Assembly: GCA_025175895.1 (NCBI GenBank)
Contig: CM046008.1
Coordinates: forward strand, 25,499,255-25,563,254
Origin: Wurfbainia villosa
Lineage: Eukaryota; Streptophyta; Magnoliopsida; Zingiberales; Zingiberaceae
DNA: 64,000 nucleotides
Direction of reading: 5' to 3'
Part shown: positions 1-11,630 of the stretch, piece after piece
How the letters are laid out: each line of letters starts with the position of its first letter
Numbering within the stretch: the stretch's first letter is position 1
Notes under the pieces: model-generated
Database searches by the model: none
What the model saw: only the letters and a program-made list of their open reading frames with translations
What the model was told of the DNA's origin: nothing
Made by a program: the position numbers and the translations under genes

Positions 1-540
1 CATAATTGTTAAATGAGTTCATTTCACTAATGGAAAGTGAATTTGAAATGAACTTAGTAGGTGAGCTTACCTTTTTCTTAGGGCTACAAATCAAACAAAC
101 TAGAGAAGAAATTTATTTACATCAACATAAATATGCTAAGGAACTAATTAGTAAGTTTGGAATACAAAATGCTAAGGAGATTAATACACCAATGGCTACC
201 AATATAAACATAGGAGAAGACTTAGAAGGAGAAGCAATCGATTTAAAATACTATAGGAGCGCAATAGGTAGCCTTCTATAGTTAACTGCGAGTCGACCTG
301 ATATACTCTTCGCAGTAAGTATATCTTGCGCTAAGGAATCACACCTAAAGCTAGTCAAACAAATTTTTAGATACCTAAAAGGAACACTAAACGTAAGAAT
401 TTGGTACCCTAGATCGAGCGAGTTCGAACTAATCGGCTGCTCGGACTCAGATTATACCGGTAGTAAACTCGATAGGAAGAGCACGAGTGGATGTTGCCAA
501 CTCCTAGGATCGAGTCTAGTCCGCTAGTGTAGTAGAAAGT
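1..540 (+). pseudogene. Sirevirus-type Ty1/copia RT-RNase H fragment (element P, part 1)
   Basis: This is the C-terminal part of a copia reverse transcriptase running into RNase H. The visible sequence includes GELTFFLGLQIKQ, a block ending YRSAIGSLL, TASRPDI, RYLKGT, and DRKSTSG of RNase H. Breaks seen: a TAG directly after GSLL (near 279), a short deletion around 325-345 where a few residues between the CA dipeptide and SHLK are absent, and a TAG at a usual tryptophan position near 525. The upstream RT, integrase and gag lie to the left of the window. The RNase H reading is interrupted at 540 by solo LTR A0 and resumes at 2442. The wording of the conserved blocks matches the Sirevirus branch, which is supported by the polypurine-rich 3' noncoding region and the LTR that follow. 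Non-functional. Confidence 0.9.
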
Positions 541-1468
541 TGTTGGGATGTATACTGAAAAGTCTACCTTTTGTATGAACATATTTATTTTGAAATAAGA
601 ATCACATAATCATTGTTTGTATATTTTTATGGTTATGCATATTGTCTAATACATTACATTGTAGATAACATGGTGTGTGGTGTCACACGGGAGATCATGT
701 TATCGGCTCCTTGTAAAGTATAAGTAAAGGCTAACAACCGAGATGACTTTGGACAAACCATTGGAATGGTTGTAGAGTGATTTGGTATTGGTTTGTCTTA
801 ACCATAGAATCACACTAGTGACCTTTGTGTGTATTGAGCAGGACCGACTTAGAGGTGATTTGATTTATTGCTGACTACATAATCGAATCAAACCTCAAAT
901 ATTATATTGTACATACTCTTAATCCCGATATAATAACGGGCACATATACTTAGTATTCATCTCTTTGATTTACCAATGGGCGAGATTTATAGATTAAATC
1001 GATAGGCTCGGTAAGTTGGGAGATGATATTATTTATATGGTGTGCCGTTGATTATAGGAGGAAATCGTGTCCTATATATTAGGATGATGATGTCCCCATG
1101 AGGAGCTCATAAGGTTCATCATGTAAACCCTACAGGTGGACTTGGTCCGGCATGATGAAAAGGTTGAGTGGTACTACTCATGGAGTTAGATGTTGATTAA
1201 TTAATGGTCAGTAAATTAATTAATCGATGGACATTCGAGATATTAAACACGGGGAGAAAATGTACATATAATATATGGAGCCCATATTATCTTATAGGGG
1301 TTGGTGAGGTAGATCAATGATAATCCTTTAGTGGATTGGATTATCATTAATGGATCGGACTTTATGTGGGCTTGATCCATGGGTGGCCAAGATCCAACTC
1401 CTCCTCATGGTCCCTATTGTAGCCTATTAACACCTCATGAATCTTAGATCCAATGGATAGAAACAAAA

Positions 1469-1576
1469 CTCTAGATCCAAAGGTAGAGATTAAATCTCTA
1501 GATCCGATGGTTGAGATTAAATCTCTAGATCTGAGGGTTGAGATTAAATCCCTAGAACCAATGGTGGAGATTAAAA
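1469..1576 (+). repeat. 27-bp tandem repeat (4 copies) upstream of the A-LTR TATA box
   Basis: Four direct 27-bp units start at 1469, 1496, 1523 and 1550, each built on CTCTAGATCC followed by a GTTGAGATTAAAT-like tail. A related array is present in the reverse LTRs at about 41931-42040 and, more degenerate, at 16899-16976 and 23740-23820. It lies about 20 bases before the TATA box and therefore in U3. Because 27 is nine codons, it also creates an artificial periodic peptide in a short ORF. Confidence 0.85.
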
Positions 1577-1594
1577 GGAGGCTTATCCCTAACT

Positions 1595-1602
1595 CTATAA
1601 AA
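1595..1602 (+). promoter_or_regulatory. Probable TATA box of LTR A0
   Basis: TATAAAAG in the context CTCTATAAAAGGAG. The same element is found in reverse in the other A LTRs at 16867-16874, 23711-23718 and 41903-41910, which supports a conserved promoter. It marks the U3/R side of the LTR. Confidence 0.7.
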
Positions 1603-2441
1603 GGAGAACAAGGGGTTGGCATGGAGGACAATTGAGAGAAGGTAGGGTTTCGGAGGTTGGCGGCAAGAAGCAAGGGTTAGGATTTGGAGCATTGGCGGCA
1701 CCAAATAAGGAAACAACTTCCTTGTTTTCTTCTTCCTCAAGCTGGCCGGCGCCCATTGAAACCCTTCCAGCCCTTGGCCGATGTCCAAACTCCCTCTTCT
1801 CCTTCTCCTTGGCTGGTGGAAACAAGATTTAGGGCTTTCCCTTGGTGTCTTGGCCGGTTTCCACCCTAATCTCCTCTTCCTTCTTGGTAGGCAGCAAGAT
1901 CCAACATTGGATGTTGGTGGATGGTTGAAAGAAGAAAAGGAGCTTTGTTTCTATTCTTCCTCTTTCTCGGAATGAGCAAGGAAGGAAGATTGGAGATCTA
2001 GGAGCTTCAACTTTTGGTAGATCGTTGCCCACACGATGTCCGAAAGGAGGAAGGTTATACATTAGAAGATCGAGAGGTATATCGATTCTCTATTCTCTTT
2101 TGTAACATGTTTGTTTTTGTTTTTCAATTATGAGCATGATATATTCTGTTTGTGGCTAAATAATACTTGGATCCCGAACATAAACACGAAATCCGGCGAT
2201 CGGGACATCGTCTATTCCGCAGTTACTCATAGAATAGAGGTTGGTCGCTTGAACAACAAGTTTATTCAAGTGACCTCTCTAAACGAATAGCACGATGATG
2301 ACTTGGTTGTTTGGGCAATCCCTTTTGTCTAGGATTAATTTTTTTTAATCTAGGGATATCGATGGGATCGCCAGGAAACAAGCAACCGAGGTGAAGTGGG
2401 AAGCGAAGTTTCCCCTCACGGACTCGAACACATAACCAACA

Positions 2442-2802
2442 AAAGGAGCATTGTGTTGCCTTGTATACTACCGAAGTCAAATATGTGGCAATGGGTGAGT
2501 GTGTAACTCAACTTCTTTGGATGAAGCACACTCTTCAAGACTTTAATTTAAACTTTAGTAACACTAAAATCTTAATTGATAACATTAGTTCTATTAACCT
2601 AACTAAGAACTCAATTTCTCACTCTAGAACCAAACACATAAAAGTTAAACACCATTTTGTATGAGAACATGTAGCAAATGGAATTATAAAACTCGAATAT
2701 GTTGAGTCGAAAATGATCCTAGCGGACATTTTCATAAAACACTTACTCGAAGCAAAGTTTAGTCTGCTTGGACGAAGGTTAGGAATGTGCATAGTAGAGT
2801 AG
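2442..2802 (+). pseudogene. Sirevirus RNase H C-terminus (element P, part 2)
   Basis: This is the continuation of the reading interrupted at 540. Recognisable blocks are ALYTTEVKYVAMGEC, QLLWMKHTL, HSRTKHIKVKHHF and LADIF, ending with a TAG at 2800-2802. A TGA near 2662 follows HHFV. These are the last blocks of copia RNase H: the TTEAEY-like block, the TKHI-like block and the ADxxTK-like tail. The good match of this frame to the frame before 540 shows that A0 inserted into a once continuous gene. Non-functional. Confidence 0.9.
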
Positions 2803-3569
2803 GAATCAACTCTCACTTATAATCTATTTTCTTTTATGTTACATGGAACTAGCTTAGGGTTTACCTTAGAAAGCATGCACCTATAGATTTAAGGAGCCAA
2901 CACATCTCACAACATATAGGTTCAATGTGTTTGTGTACTAAGACATGTAGATGGGTGTGAGATGTTAGGACCGTACTCATGATTCCAGATGTAGAACAAG
3001 TGCATCAATATGAATCATGGAGTATAATTATTTAAAATAACCAACTCTCATCAAGACTTATTGATCATTTTATATCAATTAAGTCAAAAAGAGTCGAACA
3101 TACTATTAGTTGAATTTATATTGAAACTATTATTTTCAAAATTAAAAGGGACATGCTTGGACTTACAAACACATTTTAATCATAAATATGGGTTTCTAAA
3201 GTTTTTTTATAAATCCCCAAGTATTTTTGATATATGGAAAAAGGGGGAGAAGAGAGGCCAAAGTTAAGTAATCAAAAGTTTTTAAAGTGAACTTAACTTT
3301 CTTTAAGTGGTCAAACATTATGGAGGAGAGATAAGTTTCTTTTTCAAAAACTCACCTAAGGTCAAGGGGGAGGAACCTTGAGGGGGAGGATTTGAAAAAA
3401 AAAACTTATTATTCATACTTACAATTGCTTAATCACACTTACTATTTTACTCATACTAACTTACTCATGTTTACACACTTTTATATTTCTTTCATGCGTA
3501 CTTATGCTTAGTACTATATGTTTTTCCTTAACTTTAAATCGGTTTACCATAGATCAGAAAGGGAGAGAT
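2803..3569 (+). other. 3' noncoding region of P with several polypurine tracts
   Basis: No gene. It holds several G-rich purine runs on the + strand: at 3238-3252 (AAAAAGGGGGAGAAG), 3364-3373, 3380-3390, and a final tract, AAAGGGAGAGAT, directly before the LTR at 3570. Multiple polypurine tracts upstream of the 3' LTR are a known Sirevirus trait. The part with AAAAGGGGGAGAAGAG matches the corresponding region of T in reverse (near 5450 and 11145), so P and T are related. Confidence 0.75.
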
Positions 3570-4184
3570 TGTTGGTGCTGAGGCACTAGATAATCAAACC
3601 TAGGTTTTGGTTATGGCAAAGGTACAAAGTTAAGCTATTATTGTTATCTCATGAGTTGTGTTAAGTGTGTAGGAAATGATTAAGCTAACCTAAAGGTCAG
3701 CGACACCCGGAGAATCTTGGAACAAGAAACTGAGGTGGTCGGGCAACACCAGGAGAACCTTGTTGGATTTGAGGAACATCGATGGTGACCGGAAGCTAAG
3801 CAATAGGTTAGAAGAACAAAGGTAAGCATTGAGTGCAGAGTAATGGTGAGGTCGTGTCCTCCGTATGGGGACAAACTTAGGCAGCGATCCGACTAAGACT
3901 TCTGGGGGAAGATCTAGGTCAAGATCGGATGGTAAGGAGTCGTCATAATGTCTATTATTCGACATTTTTCTGCTAATTATGTGCTGCAGGTGAGTGACCA
4001 TGCCAACAGTCGACTGAAGGCTATTTGTAGTTGACTGATCCCACAATGAGTCGACTGCTGATGGTTATCAATCGACTGCTATTCAAACTAGTTAGCTCGA
4101 AAAAAGTCAAGATAAGCTCCACCAAAAGTTGGGGGATGAGGAGTTTTGACCTAGATCTGGATCTCAACGAGCTAGGATTTGATG
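3570..4184 (+). mobile_element. 3' LTR of P, first part (U3)
   Basis: It starts TGTTGGTGCTGAGGCACTAG. It is interrupted at 4184 by element T and resumes at 14886. Combined length of the two parts is about 1,094 bases, close to the intact T LTRs (about 1,105) and to solo LTR Ps (1,050). The interruption falls about 10 bases before the TATA box. Palindromes of the CAGTCGACTG type occur at 4007-4016 and, in variant form, to about 4080. Confidence 0.85.
4007..4080. promoter_or_regulatory. Palindrome cluster in U3 of P LTR
   Basis: One exact CAGTCGACTG at 4007-4016, followed by variants TAGTTGACTG, GAGTCGACTG and CAATCGACTG at roughly 20-base spacing. It lies upstream of the TATA box found after the interruption at 14894. 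Confidence 0.6.
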
Positions 4185-5288
4185 TGTTGGATCATAAAAG
4201 CGTCGCTAGAGGGGGGGTGAATAGCGAGAGTGAAATCTTATTTTATTTTCATTCATTTGATTAAGAATATGAGTAATGCAGTGGAAAAATAAATATGACA
4301 AATTTATTATTACATGGATCACAACCCAGTGGTTGCTACTCCAAGGCCCCGCGATCCTTGATCGCGTACGAAGGGGAAATCCACTATAGAGTCTCCTCCT
4401 CGTTAGAGGTAGGAGACAACGATCACAAAAACGAAAGCTCGAGGATGAGGAAACAAACCTACCTCACCTCATTACGATTAAAATCACGAATACAATAAAT
4501 AAAACAACCTTGCTGCAGCCGACGAAGAGATTGTAAGCTTGGCATTGCATCCGCGTTATGACATTTGAGTTATAGCGTTGTGGGAGCACTTTTAGAGCAA
4601 TCTTAATAATCTTAGGGTTTGAGTCCTCCCCTCCTTTTATAGACTTGTGCCTTAGAATAAGTCCAAATCCAGATCTAGATCCTCAACTTGTGGATATTAT
4701 CACGAGGTGACATCTTATCTTATGGTAAAGTGGAGGCGTCAAACGTTATCCTTTTTGAACTTGTATATTTGGCTGATTCGTCACCATCACTCGACTAATG
4801 CCCTTCATCGGTCAACTGATGTGCAACAGTCGACTGTCAATAGCCAGCAGTCGACTGCCAGCCTGGTCACTTCCCTACAATAAGAGGTTAGCACGGAATA
4901 TGGTAAATATGACGGTTCCTTACCATCCGAACTTGACCTAGACCTTCCACTGGAAGTCTTAGTCGAATCATCGCCTACGGTGCTCCCCGTACAGAGGACA
5001 CAACCTTACCATCTCTCTTCACACTCATGCTTACCTTTGGTCCTTTATGACCAGTCCCTTTGCTTCCGGTCTCTACTTGGGTTCTTCGACTCCCATGAAG
5101 TTCTCCTGGTGTCACCCGACAACCACGGTTTCTCGACTCGAGATTCTCCGGATGTCGCTGACCTTCGACTTAGCTTAACCATTTCCTACATCCTTAATTC
5201 AGCTCATGAGATAAAAATATGACCTTAACTTTGGATCTTTGCCATAATCAAAACCTAGGTTCGGTTATCTAGTGCCTATGCACCAACA
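4185..5288 (-). repeat. T LTR1 (3' LTR in element orientation)
   Basis: Reads TGTTGGATCATAAAAGCG at the left and ends GCACCAACA at 5288. Length is 1,104 bases. TATA in reverse at 4634-4641. Exact CAGTCGACTG palindromes at 4827-4836 and 4848-4857, with variants near 4785-4820, all upstream of the TATA in the element's own direction. The small ORFs inside are not genes. Confidence 0.88.
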
Positions 5289-6442
5289 ATCTTCCTCTTT
5301 TGATCTATGGAAAACCAACACAAAGTTTAAGTAAATTTAGAGCATGAAACAAGTAGAGTAAATGATACTCCCTCTTAACCCTAGGTGAGTTTTGAGAAAG
5401 ATTCTTTAATTTTTAAAATTAAATTTTGTGTTACTTCCCCTTAACATTCACTCTTCTCCCCCTTTTGCCATAAATAAAAAAACTATCGGGGTTTTTATAT
5501 AAAATAGGAGTTTAAAAACAACATCGTATAAGCATGCATCTAGAATTATTAAGGATAAATCAACTATGAGTCCAAGCATGTGTCTAGCATTAGTTAGATA
5601 GATTGATTCGAGATATGTCCCTCTGCACCAACTTCAAAGGTTTGTAATATAACCCTTAGGGTTAGTTTGCTCTCCCTCTTAGTCAAATATATGAATTATA
5701 AAAGATTTAGGGGGCGCTAAACTTTAGCCTAGAGAGTTGTATACTTAGTATTGTCCAATCAAAGTTATAATTATTTGTTAAGTACAATAGTTGAGAAAAT
5801 ATGTAGCATTTTGAAAAGGTTATGTTTTGTTTATATTATAATTATTCCATAACATCTCACCCATTCTATGTGTCTCAAAAATGCATTTTCCTTATATGTT
5901 TTATGAGATGTTTTTAACTTGATTAAAGTTAGTCAACCTTGGGTTAGATTCAGATTTAACCCTTGGTTCATCAAGAAAACTTTTCAAGAAATTGGCTTCA
6001 AGGTCGTGGCGAGGCACAGACGCCTTCTTTGATCGGAACAACAACCACTTTCTTAGACAAAGCCAAATTCAAGAAATTGATTACTTGAGTCACTTAAGAT
6101 TACTTCCTGGTCTAAATAGTTTAGGATACGATGAGGTAGCTTCAGCTAGTTCAACTCAGCCAAGTGCACCAAGGTATATACGCCTTATCTAGCTCGAATA
6201 CACAAGACGTTGTTTCCCTAACATACTATTATCTCGCCACATCCTGATACTATATTGTCAAAGTTGACTAACTATTTGTCCTATCTAGCCATTATAATAA
6301 CTAATCATGAAATGATTTTGCTAAGGAAGTGAGTATACTATTTTAGTGTTAGCTCCCCCTGGACCATTGAACCAATATGGTCTATCCACAAAGTGGACTT
6401 GATCCTGAGGAATCCAATACTTATTGGTCCTTATATGTGAGT
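5289..6442 (-). other. T internal copy 1: 3' noncoding region
   Basis: No gene. In element orientation it has a polypurine tract next to the LTR (AAAAGAGGAAGAT at 5289-5301 in reverse) and a further AAAAGGGGGAGAAGAG near 5455, plus G-rich tracts near 5360 and 6355. This is the multiple-tract layout of Sireviruses. It is duplicated at 10983-11630. Confidence 0.7.
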
Positions 6443-6954
6443 TTAACAAAACCTTTGGGACCCATGGTTTGACACATTGATGACTAACATATTAGATCTA
6501 TTTGTAGTTCTTGAACTAAACCCGAGTTCGGTTTTGTTGTATATGGCTCTTTGGGTTCCAATAAGTTGGTTAAGATTCTTAGATCCCAACGTGAATCTTT
6601 CCAACTTAGCCTCAAGCTCTTGAACTCGTCCTTTCAAGAGAGAATTCTCCTCCTCAAGCTTTTCAACTTGAGTTGAGTTTCCCTCTTGAACTTGACTAAT
6701 TGAAGAGGTTAGATTAGCCTCTTGCTTGAGGATTTCAACCTCCTCGAGTAACGACTCGACTTTAGACTCGGACTTAGTTAATTTCCTATTTAACAACTTA
6801 ATTGCATGATATAAGTTTGCTATTAATGAATGACTTACCTTGAGTCTCTTTTCGAAGTTGTCCTCAGAGTCAGAGTCAGAATTGGATTTGTATTCGGCTT
6901 CGGACTCTGACTCAGACTCTACGGGTCTTGCCATGAATGCTACGCCGATGCCTT
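6443..6954 (-). pseudogene. T gag C-terminal part (copy 1)
   Basis: An open reading of about 163 residues. It starts with an acidic Ser/Glu stretch (PVESESESEAEYKSNSDSD), followed by a predicted coiled coil rich in Leu/Glu/Lys with heptad-like spacing (about residues 55-115). This layout resembles the C-terminal half of plant copia Gag proteins. The start shown by the ORF is not the real one: the reading is cut at 6954 by solo LTR S, and the N-terminal part lies beyond it at 8761-9668. No zinc knuckle is visible. Not present in internal copy 2, where a deletion removed it. Confidence 0.65.
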
Positions 6955-8760
6955 TGTAGGACTATCTGAGCTGCAAAATCTGATTTTTGCATTGCGGAAA
7001 CCCTGAAAGTCGGCCATGGATCCATGCGAAGATGAACAAAACTACATGTATGTGTTTAAAAACCTTATATCTACATGTTAAGAGTTTTACCCTTGATGGA
7101 CGCCCTTTGCTTATCCCGCTCAACCAAACAGATTATCGAAACTCGAGAGTGTCTAGTGTACACTCCTCTATTGGTATCCACACAAGAAATAAGTGGAGAT
7201 GATCACTTAAAGTGTGCTAGCACACTAAGAAACCCACGGTAAAGGAGAGGGGGAGAGCTTGAGGGAAGAGCCAAGGAAGAAGACGATGAAGTTACACTTT
7301 AATTAACTTCACACTCATCACCACTAAAGTGGCCGACCACTATTTGGGGGGTTACATGCATGCATGTAACTCCAAGACCCAATGGCTCTTGGTCTCCCTC
7401 ATGAGGTGGCACCCCATGATGAGTCCATGATGATGTGGAACATCATCATTGGTTAGCCCCCATGCCAAGTCACCATGACATGACAATTGGTCAAGTCAAA
7501 ATTGTCCATTCATCTTCCCTCTCAAGTTAAGTCAAACTTGACCTCTTATCTCCCATGGTTGATCAAATCCAACCATTTGATTCAAGTTAATTTGATTTAA
7601 TGAATCTCTATTCATTATTTTAAATTGACTCAATGAATCAAATATAGATTAGACTCATTCAACACTTGAATCAAATTGAGTCTAACTCAATTAGTCTAAT
7701 TTAGATTACCCTTAATCCAATTTGGTTCATCCCATGAACCTAATCCTCATGGTTCATCATATGAACCTAATATCCATCTAATTGCCCTTTGTGTGTGACC
7801 CCATAAGTTCTTGTAACATTAGCAATGCTCCTAAACTTGTTTAGAAACATAAGCAATGAGCGGTATCTAGCAATACATCATTGCTACCCAAGTTACAAGA
7901 ATGTTGAGATCCAACATCACCTTTTTAACTACTAATTGTGACTCTCACAATATGTGACAATGTCCCTCTATCCTTGACATCTAGATTGACCAACTTAGGC
8001 ATAGACCGTGTCATCCTCGGTACAATCTATATCTTGAACTCCAAGTAGACTCACTCTAATCAAATGAGCTCAATATCACATATTGACTCATTTGGGCATG
8101 ACCATGCACTTAGTGGTCTCACTCTATCAAGAATAACGATGTCACTCCCGTCATATAGGAGGGATAGATCCCATCTACATCACTCACATCCCTCTGCATA
8201 ATTTGTTACTTACCCAATAATCGCCTTTATAGTTCATCCATTTATGGGTGATGTTTGACGAAGCCAAAGTATGCAACTCCTTATGTAGGGAACCATGGTG
8301 ACTTCAGGTCCAAGGACTAATAGTCATACTGATAGTCACATGAGAAAGTATATGACACTCATATAATGAACCATGATACTTTCTCATGGTGGTTCATTCA
8401 GTATACATTCTCCAATGCATACCCATGTGTCAACTTGATATCTCATATCCATGACTTGTGAGATCAAGTCATCGAGTTGATGTACATGCTAGTCTCTTCG
8501 CATTAACATTGTCCCTGAATGTTAATACTTGACTAGGAATGATTAAGAGTAGTGTTCTTTATATCATCTCATTATCGATTCAACCAATCGATTGATATAG
8601 ATAAGAACCTTCTACTCAAGGACGTTATCATACTTAGTTATTTGGCATCAATACAAGTAAGTATAATAACCATAAAGAAATGCCTTTATAAATAGGAATA
8701 TGATACAACAAAGTCCATACAACAATCATCACATGATTGGCTCTAGGGCTTTCACTAACA
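6955..8760 (-). mobile_element. Solo LTR S (B-related copia family) inserted in T gag
   Basis: It starts TGTAGGACTATC and ends TTTCACTAACA in + coordinates, i.e. TGTTAGTGAAAG...CCTACA in its own direction. Length is about 1.8 kb. The ends and inner blocks (for example the stretch with GCAATGAGCGGTATCTAGCA near 7855) match the B-family LTRs at 24311 and 31535. Flanks GCCTT and ACCTT agree at 4 of 5 bases. No internal coding region, so it is a solo LTR. The right part is duplicated in internal copy 2 (11631-12847). Confidence 0.8.
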
Positions 8761-9668
8761 ACCTTCTTCTTCGTCATCCCAAGTTTCTTGAAAGGCCTTC
8801 TTTGATCTCTTTTGCTTTGGCTTCATTTTTTATTTGAAGTGCCACTTAATATTGTTTTTCAACTGCTCTCTCTCTTTTCGGATTATCTTCCGCACCATGT
8901 TTACTATCTCGGGATCTTCTTCCGATTCGGACTCGTATTCGCCCTCGGGTTCATATCCTTTTTCTTGCTTGAGAGGTTGCTTACTCTTCTCCTTTATTTT
9001 CTGATCTGCAAGCAAAGAAATACCTCTCTCGACCCGAACCACATTAGTTTGTTTGTGAAGTTCAAATTCAGAGAAGAACTCATCTAACCTAATTTTTGAA
9101 AGGTCCTTAGAAACCTTGTAGGCATAAACCATGGATGCCCACAAGGTAGTCCTAGGGAAGGTGTTGAGTGTGTACCTTATTAGGTCCCGATTGTTGACGG
9201 CTTGCCCGATCAAGTGGAGATCATTGACGATGTCTTGGATCCGTGCATGTAGTTGGGTGGAGGTGTCTTGAACCTACATTTTTAGATTATACAATTTATT
9301 TAACAATAAGTCCCTTTTAGATTACTTAGCATCTCGGTTCCTTTGTGAAGCTCGATAAGCTTGTTCCACAAGTCCTTTGCGCTTATGAATGGGCCAACGC
9401 GGTTGAGCTCCTCTTTGGATAGCCTGCATTGTAGGATTTGTGTGGCTTTTGCATCGGCTTTGATTTATCTTTTAGTTGTGTTGGTCCACTTATCGAAGTC
9501 CAGGGGCTCGCCTCGATCATTGGTGGGTAGAGCAAAGCCAGTTTGGATGATTATCCAAGTCTCGACTTGTGTTTTTAGAAAATACTCCATCCAACCTTTC
9601 CAGTAATGGAAATCATCTCTATTAAAGAACGGAGGTCGGGTGGTGTTATACCCCTCAATGTGGGTCAT
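8761..9668 (-). pseudogene. T gag N-terminal part (copy 1)
   Basis: The reading starts at 9668 with MTHIEGYNTTRPPFFNRDDF, continues with a YWKGWMEYFL block and W..IQTGF, a pattern of the N-terminal copia Gag domain (UBN2-like). It is broken after about 67 residues and shifts frame. A later open piece at 8830-9213 has DLIRYTLNTFP, SKIRLDEFFSEFELH and an acidic tail. It then meets solo LTR S at 8760. With 6443-6954 this is the only coding content of T copy 1. Non-functional. Confidence 0.75.
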
Positions 9669-9863
9669 TTAAGAAAAGAAATTATTTAACAAAAAAGACG
9701 ACATGCAAAAAAAAAATTGCCATGACTTTCGTCTTGGATTAGTAGTTCGGGAGAAAAGAGAACTTAATGAAAAACTTAAAATTTACGAATCAAAAAAGCA
9801 AAATGAAACGAAACTTAAAACAAAATGCTAGATTGGTGGTTTCACCAAATCGTAGCCCCCCCC

Positions 9864-9875
9864 GCTCTGATACCA
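9864..9875 (-). other. T primer-binding site, copy 1
   Basis: Reverse reading TGGTATCAGAGC, a perfect complement to the 3' end of plant initiator-Met tRNA, two bases from the LTR2 edge at 9878. It shows that LTR2 acts as the 5' LTR of internal copy 1. The 195 bases between it and gag hold nothing recognisable. Confidence 0.9.
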
Positions 9876-9877
9876 AT

Positions 9878-10982
9878 TGTTGGATCGTAAAAGCATCGCT
9901 AGAGGGGGAGGGTGAATAGCGAGAGTAAAATCTTATTTTATTTTCATTCGTTTGATTAAGAATATGAGTAATGCAGCGGAAAAAAAAATATGACAAATTT
10001 ATTTTTACTTAGTTCACAACCCAGTGGTTGCTACTTCAAAGCCCCGCGATCCTTGAGCGCGTACGAAGGAAAAATCCACATAGAGTCTCCTCCTCGTTAC
10101 AGGTAGGAGACAACGATCACAAAAACGAAAGCTCGAGGATGAGGAAACAAACCTACCTCACCTCATTACGATTAAAATCATGAATACAATAAATAAAACA
10201 ACCTTGCTGCAGCCGACGAAGAGATTGTAAGCTTGGCATTGCATCGGCGTTATGACGTTGGAGCTTTAGCGTTGTGGGAGCACTTTTAGAACAATCTTAA
10301 TAATCTTAGGGTTCGAGTCCTCCCCTCCTTTTATAGACTTGTGCCTTAGAATAAGTCCAGATCCAGATCCAGATCCACAACTTGTGAATCTTATCACAAG
10401 GTGGCACCTTATCTTAGGGCGAAGTGGCGGCGTCAAACATTATCCTTTTTGACCTTGTATATTTGGCTGATTCATCGCCATCAGTCGACTAAAGACCTTC
10501 ATCAGTCGACTGATGTGCAACAGTCGACTACCAATAGGCAGCAGTCGACTGCCAGCTTGGTCACTTCCCGACAATAAGAGGTTAGCACGGAATATGGTAA
10601 ATATGATGGTTCCTTACCATCCGAACATGACCTAGACCTTCCACTGGAAGTCTTAGTCGAATCATCGCCTACCGTCCTCCCCGTAAAGAGGATACAACCT
10701 TACCATCTCTCTTCGCACTCGTGCTTACCTCTGGTCCTTTATGACCTATCCCTTTGCTTTCGGTCTCTACCTGGGTTCTTCAACTCCCACGAAGTTCTCC
10801 CGGTGTCACCCGAGCACCACAGTTTCTCGACTCAAGATTCTCCGAGTGTTGCTGACCTTCGACTTAGCTTAACCATTTCTTGCACCCTTAATTCAGCTCA
10901 TGAGAAAACAATATGACATTAACTTTGGATCTTTTCCATAATCAAAACCTAGGTTCGGTTATCTGGTGCCTCTGCATCAACA
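9878..10982 (-). repeat. T LTR2, shared middle LTR
   Basis: 1,105 bases, very similar to LTR1 and with identical termini (TGTTGGATCGTAAAAGC to TGCATCAACA). It is both the 5' LTR of copy 1 and the 3' LTR of copy 2. TATA in reverse at 10328-10335. Exact palindromes at 10503-10512 and 10542-10551, with two near matches at 10490 and 10530. Confidence 0.9.
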
Positions 10983-11630
10983 ATCTTCCCCTTTTGATCT
11001 ATGGAAAATCGACACAAAGTTTAAGGAAATTTAGAGCATAAAACAAGTAGAGTAAATGATACTCCCCCTTAACTCTAGGTGAGTTTTGAGAAAGATTCTT
11101 TAATTTTTAAAATTAAATTTTGTGTTACTCCCCCTTAACATTCACTCTTCTCCCCCTTTTGCCATAAATAAAAATAGTGTCGGGGTTTTTATATAAAATA
11201 GGAGTTTAAAAACAACATCATATAAGCATGCGTCTAGATATATTAAGGATAAATCAACTATGAGTCCAAGCATGTGTCTAGAATTAGTTAGATAGATTGA
11301 TTCGAGGTATGTCCCTCTGCACAACTTCAATGGTTTGTAATATAAGCCTTAGGGTTAGTTTGATCTCCCCTTAGTCAAATATATGAAGTATAAAATATTT
11401 AGGCGGCGCTTAACATTGGCCTAGAGAGTTGTATACTTAGTATTGTCCAATCAAAGTTATAATTATTCGTTAAGTACAATAGTTGAGAAAATATGTAGCA
11501 TTTTGAAAAGGTTATCTTTTGTGTATATTAAAATAATTCCTTAACATCTCAACCATTCTATGTGTCTCAAAAATGCATTTTCCTTATATATTTTGTGAGA
11601 TGATTTTAATTTGATTAAAGTCAATCAACC
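10983..11630 (-). other. T internal copy 2: 3' noncoding region
   Basis: A near copy of 5289-5939, with the same polypurine tract at its left edge (reverse of AATCTTCCCCTTTTGATC) and the CTTCTCCCCCTTTTGCC tract near 11147. No gene. It ends at a deletion junction around 11627-11632, where copy-1 sequence equivalent to about 5940-7544 is missing. Confidence 0.8.

Larger units (their letters stand above)
541..2441 (+). mobile_element. Solo LTR of copia family A (A0), inserted in P RNase H
   Basis: It begins TGTTGGGATGTATACTGAAA, the same 5' terminus as the other A-family LTRs at 17878 and 33645 (reverse), 42967 (reverse) and 63553. The expected A-family 3' terminus (in reverse, TGAAGGGAGAAAC) corresponds to about 2405-2418. 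Another 23 bases, ending in ACA at 2441, separate this from the resumed RNase H. Flanks AAAGT (536-540) and AAAGG (2442-2446) agree at 4 of 5 bases, so the TSD is imperfect. Contents are LTR only: no primer site, gag or pol. A TATA box and a 27-bp repeat array are listed separately. The small ORFs at 1362-2480 are chance. Confidence 0.85.
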
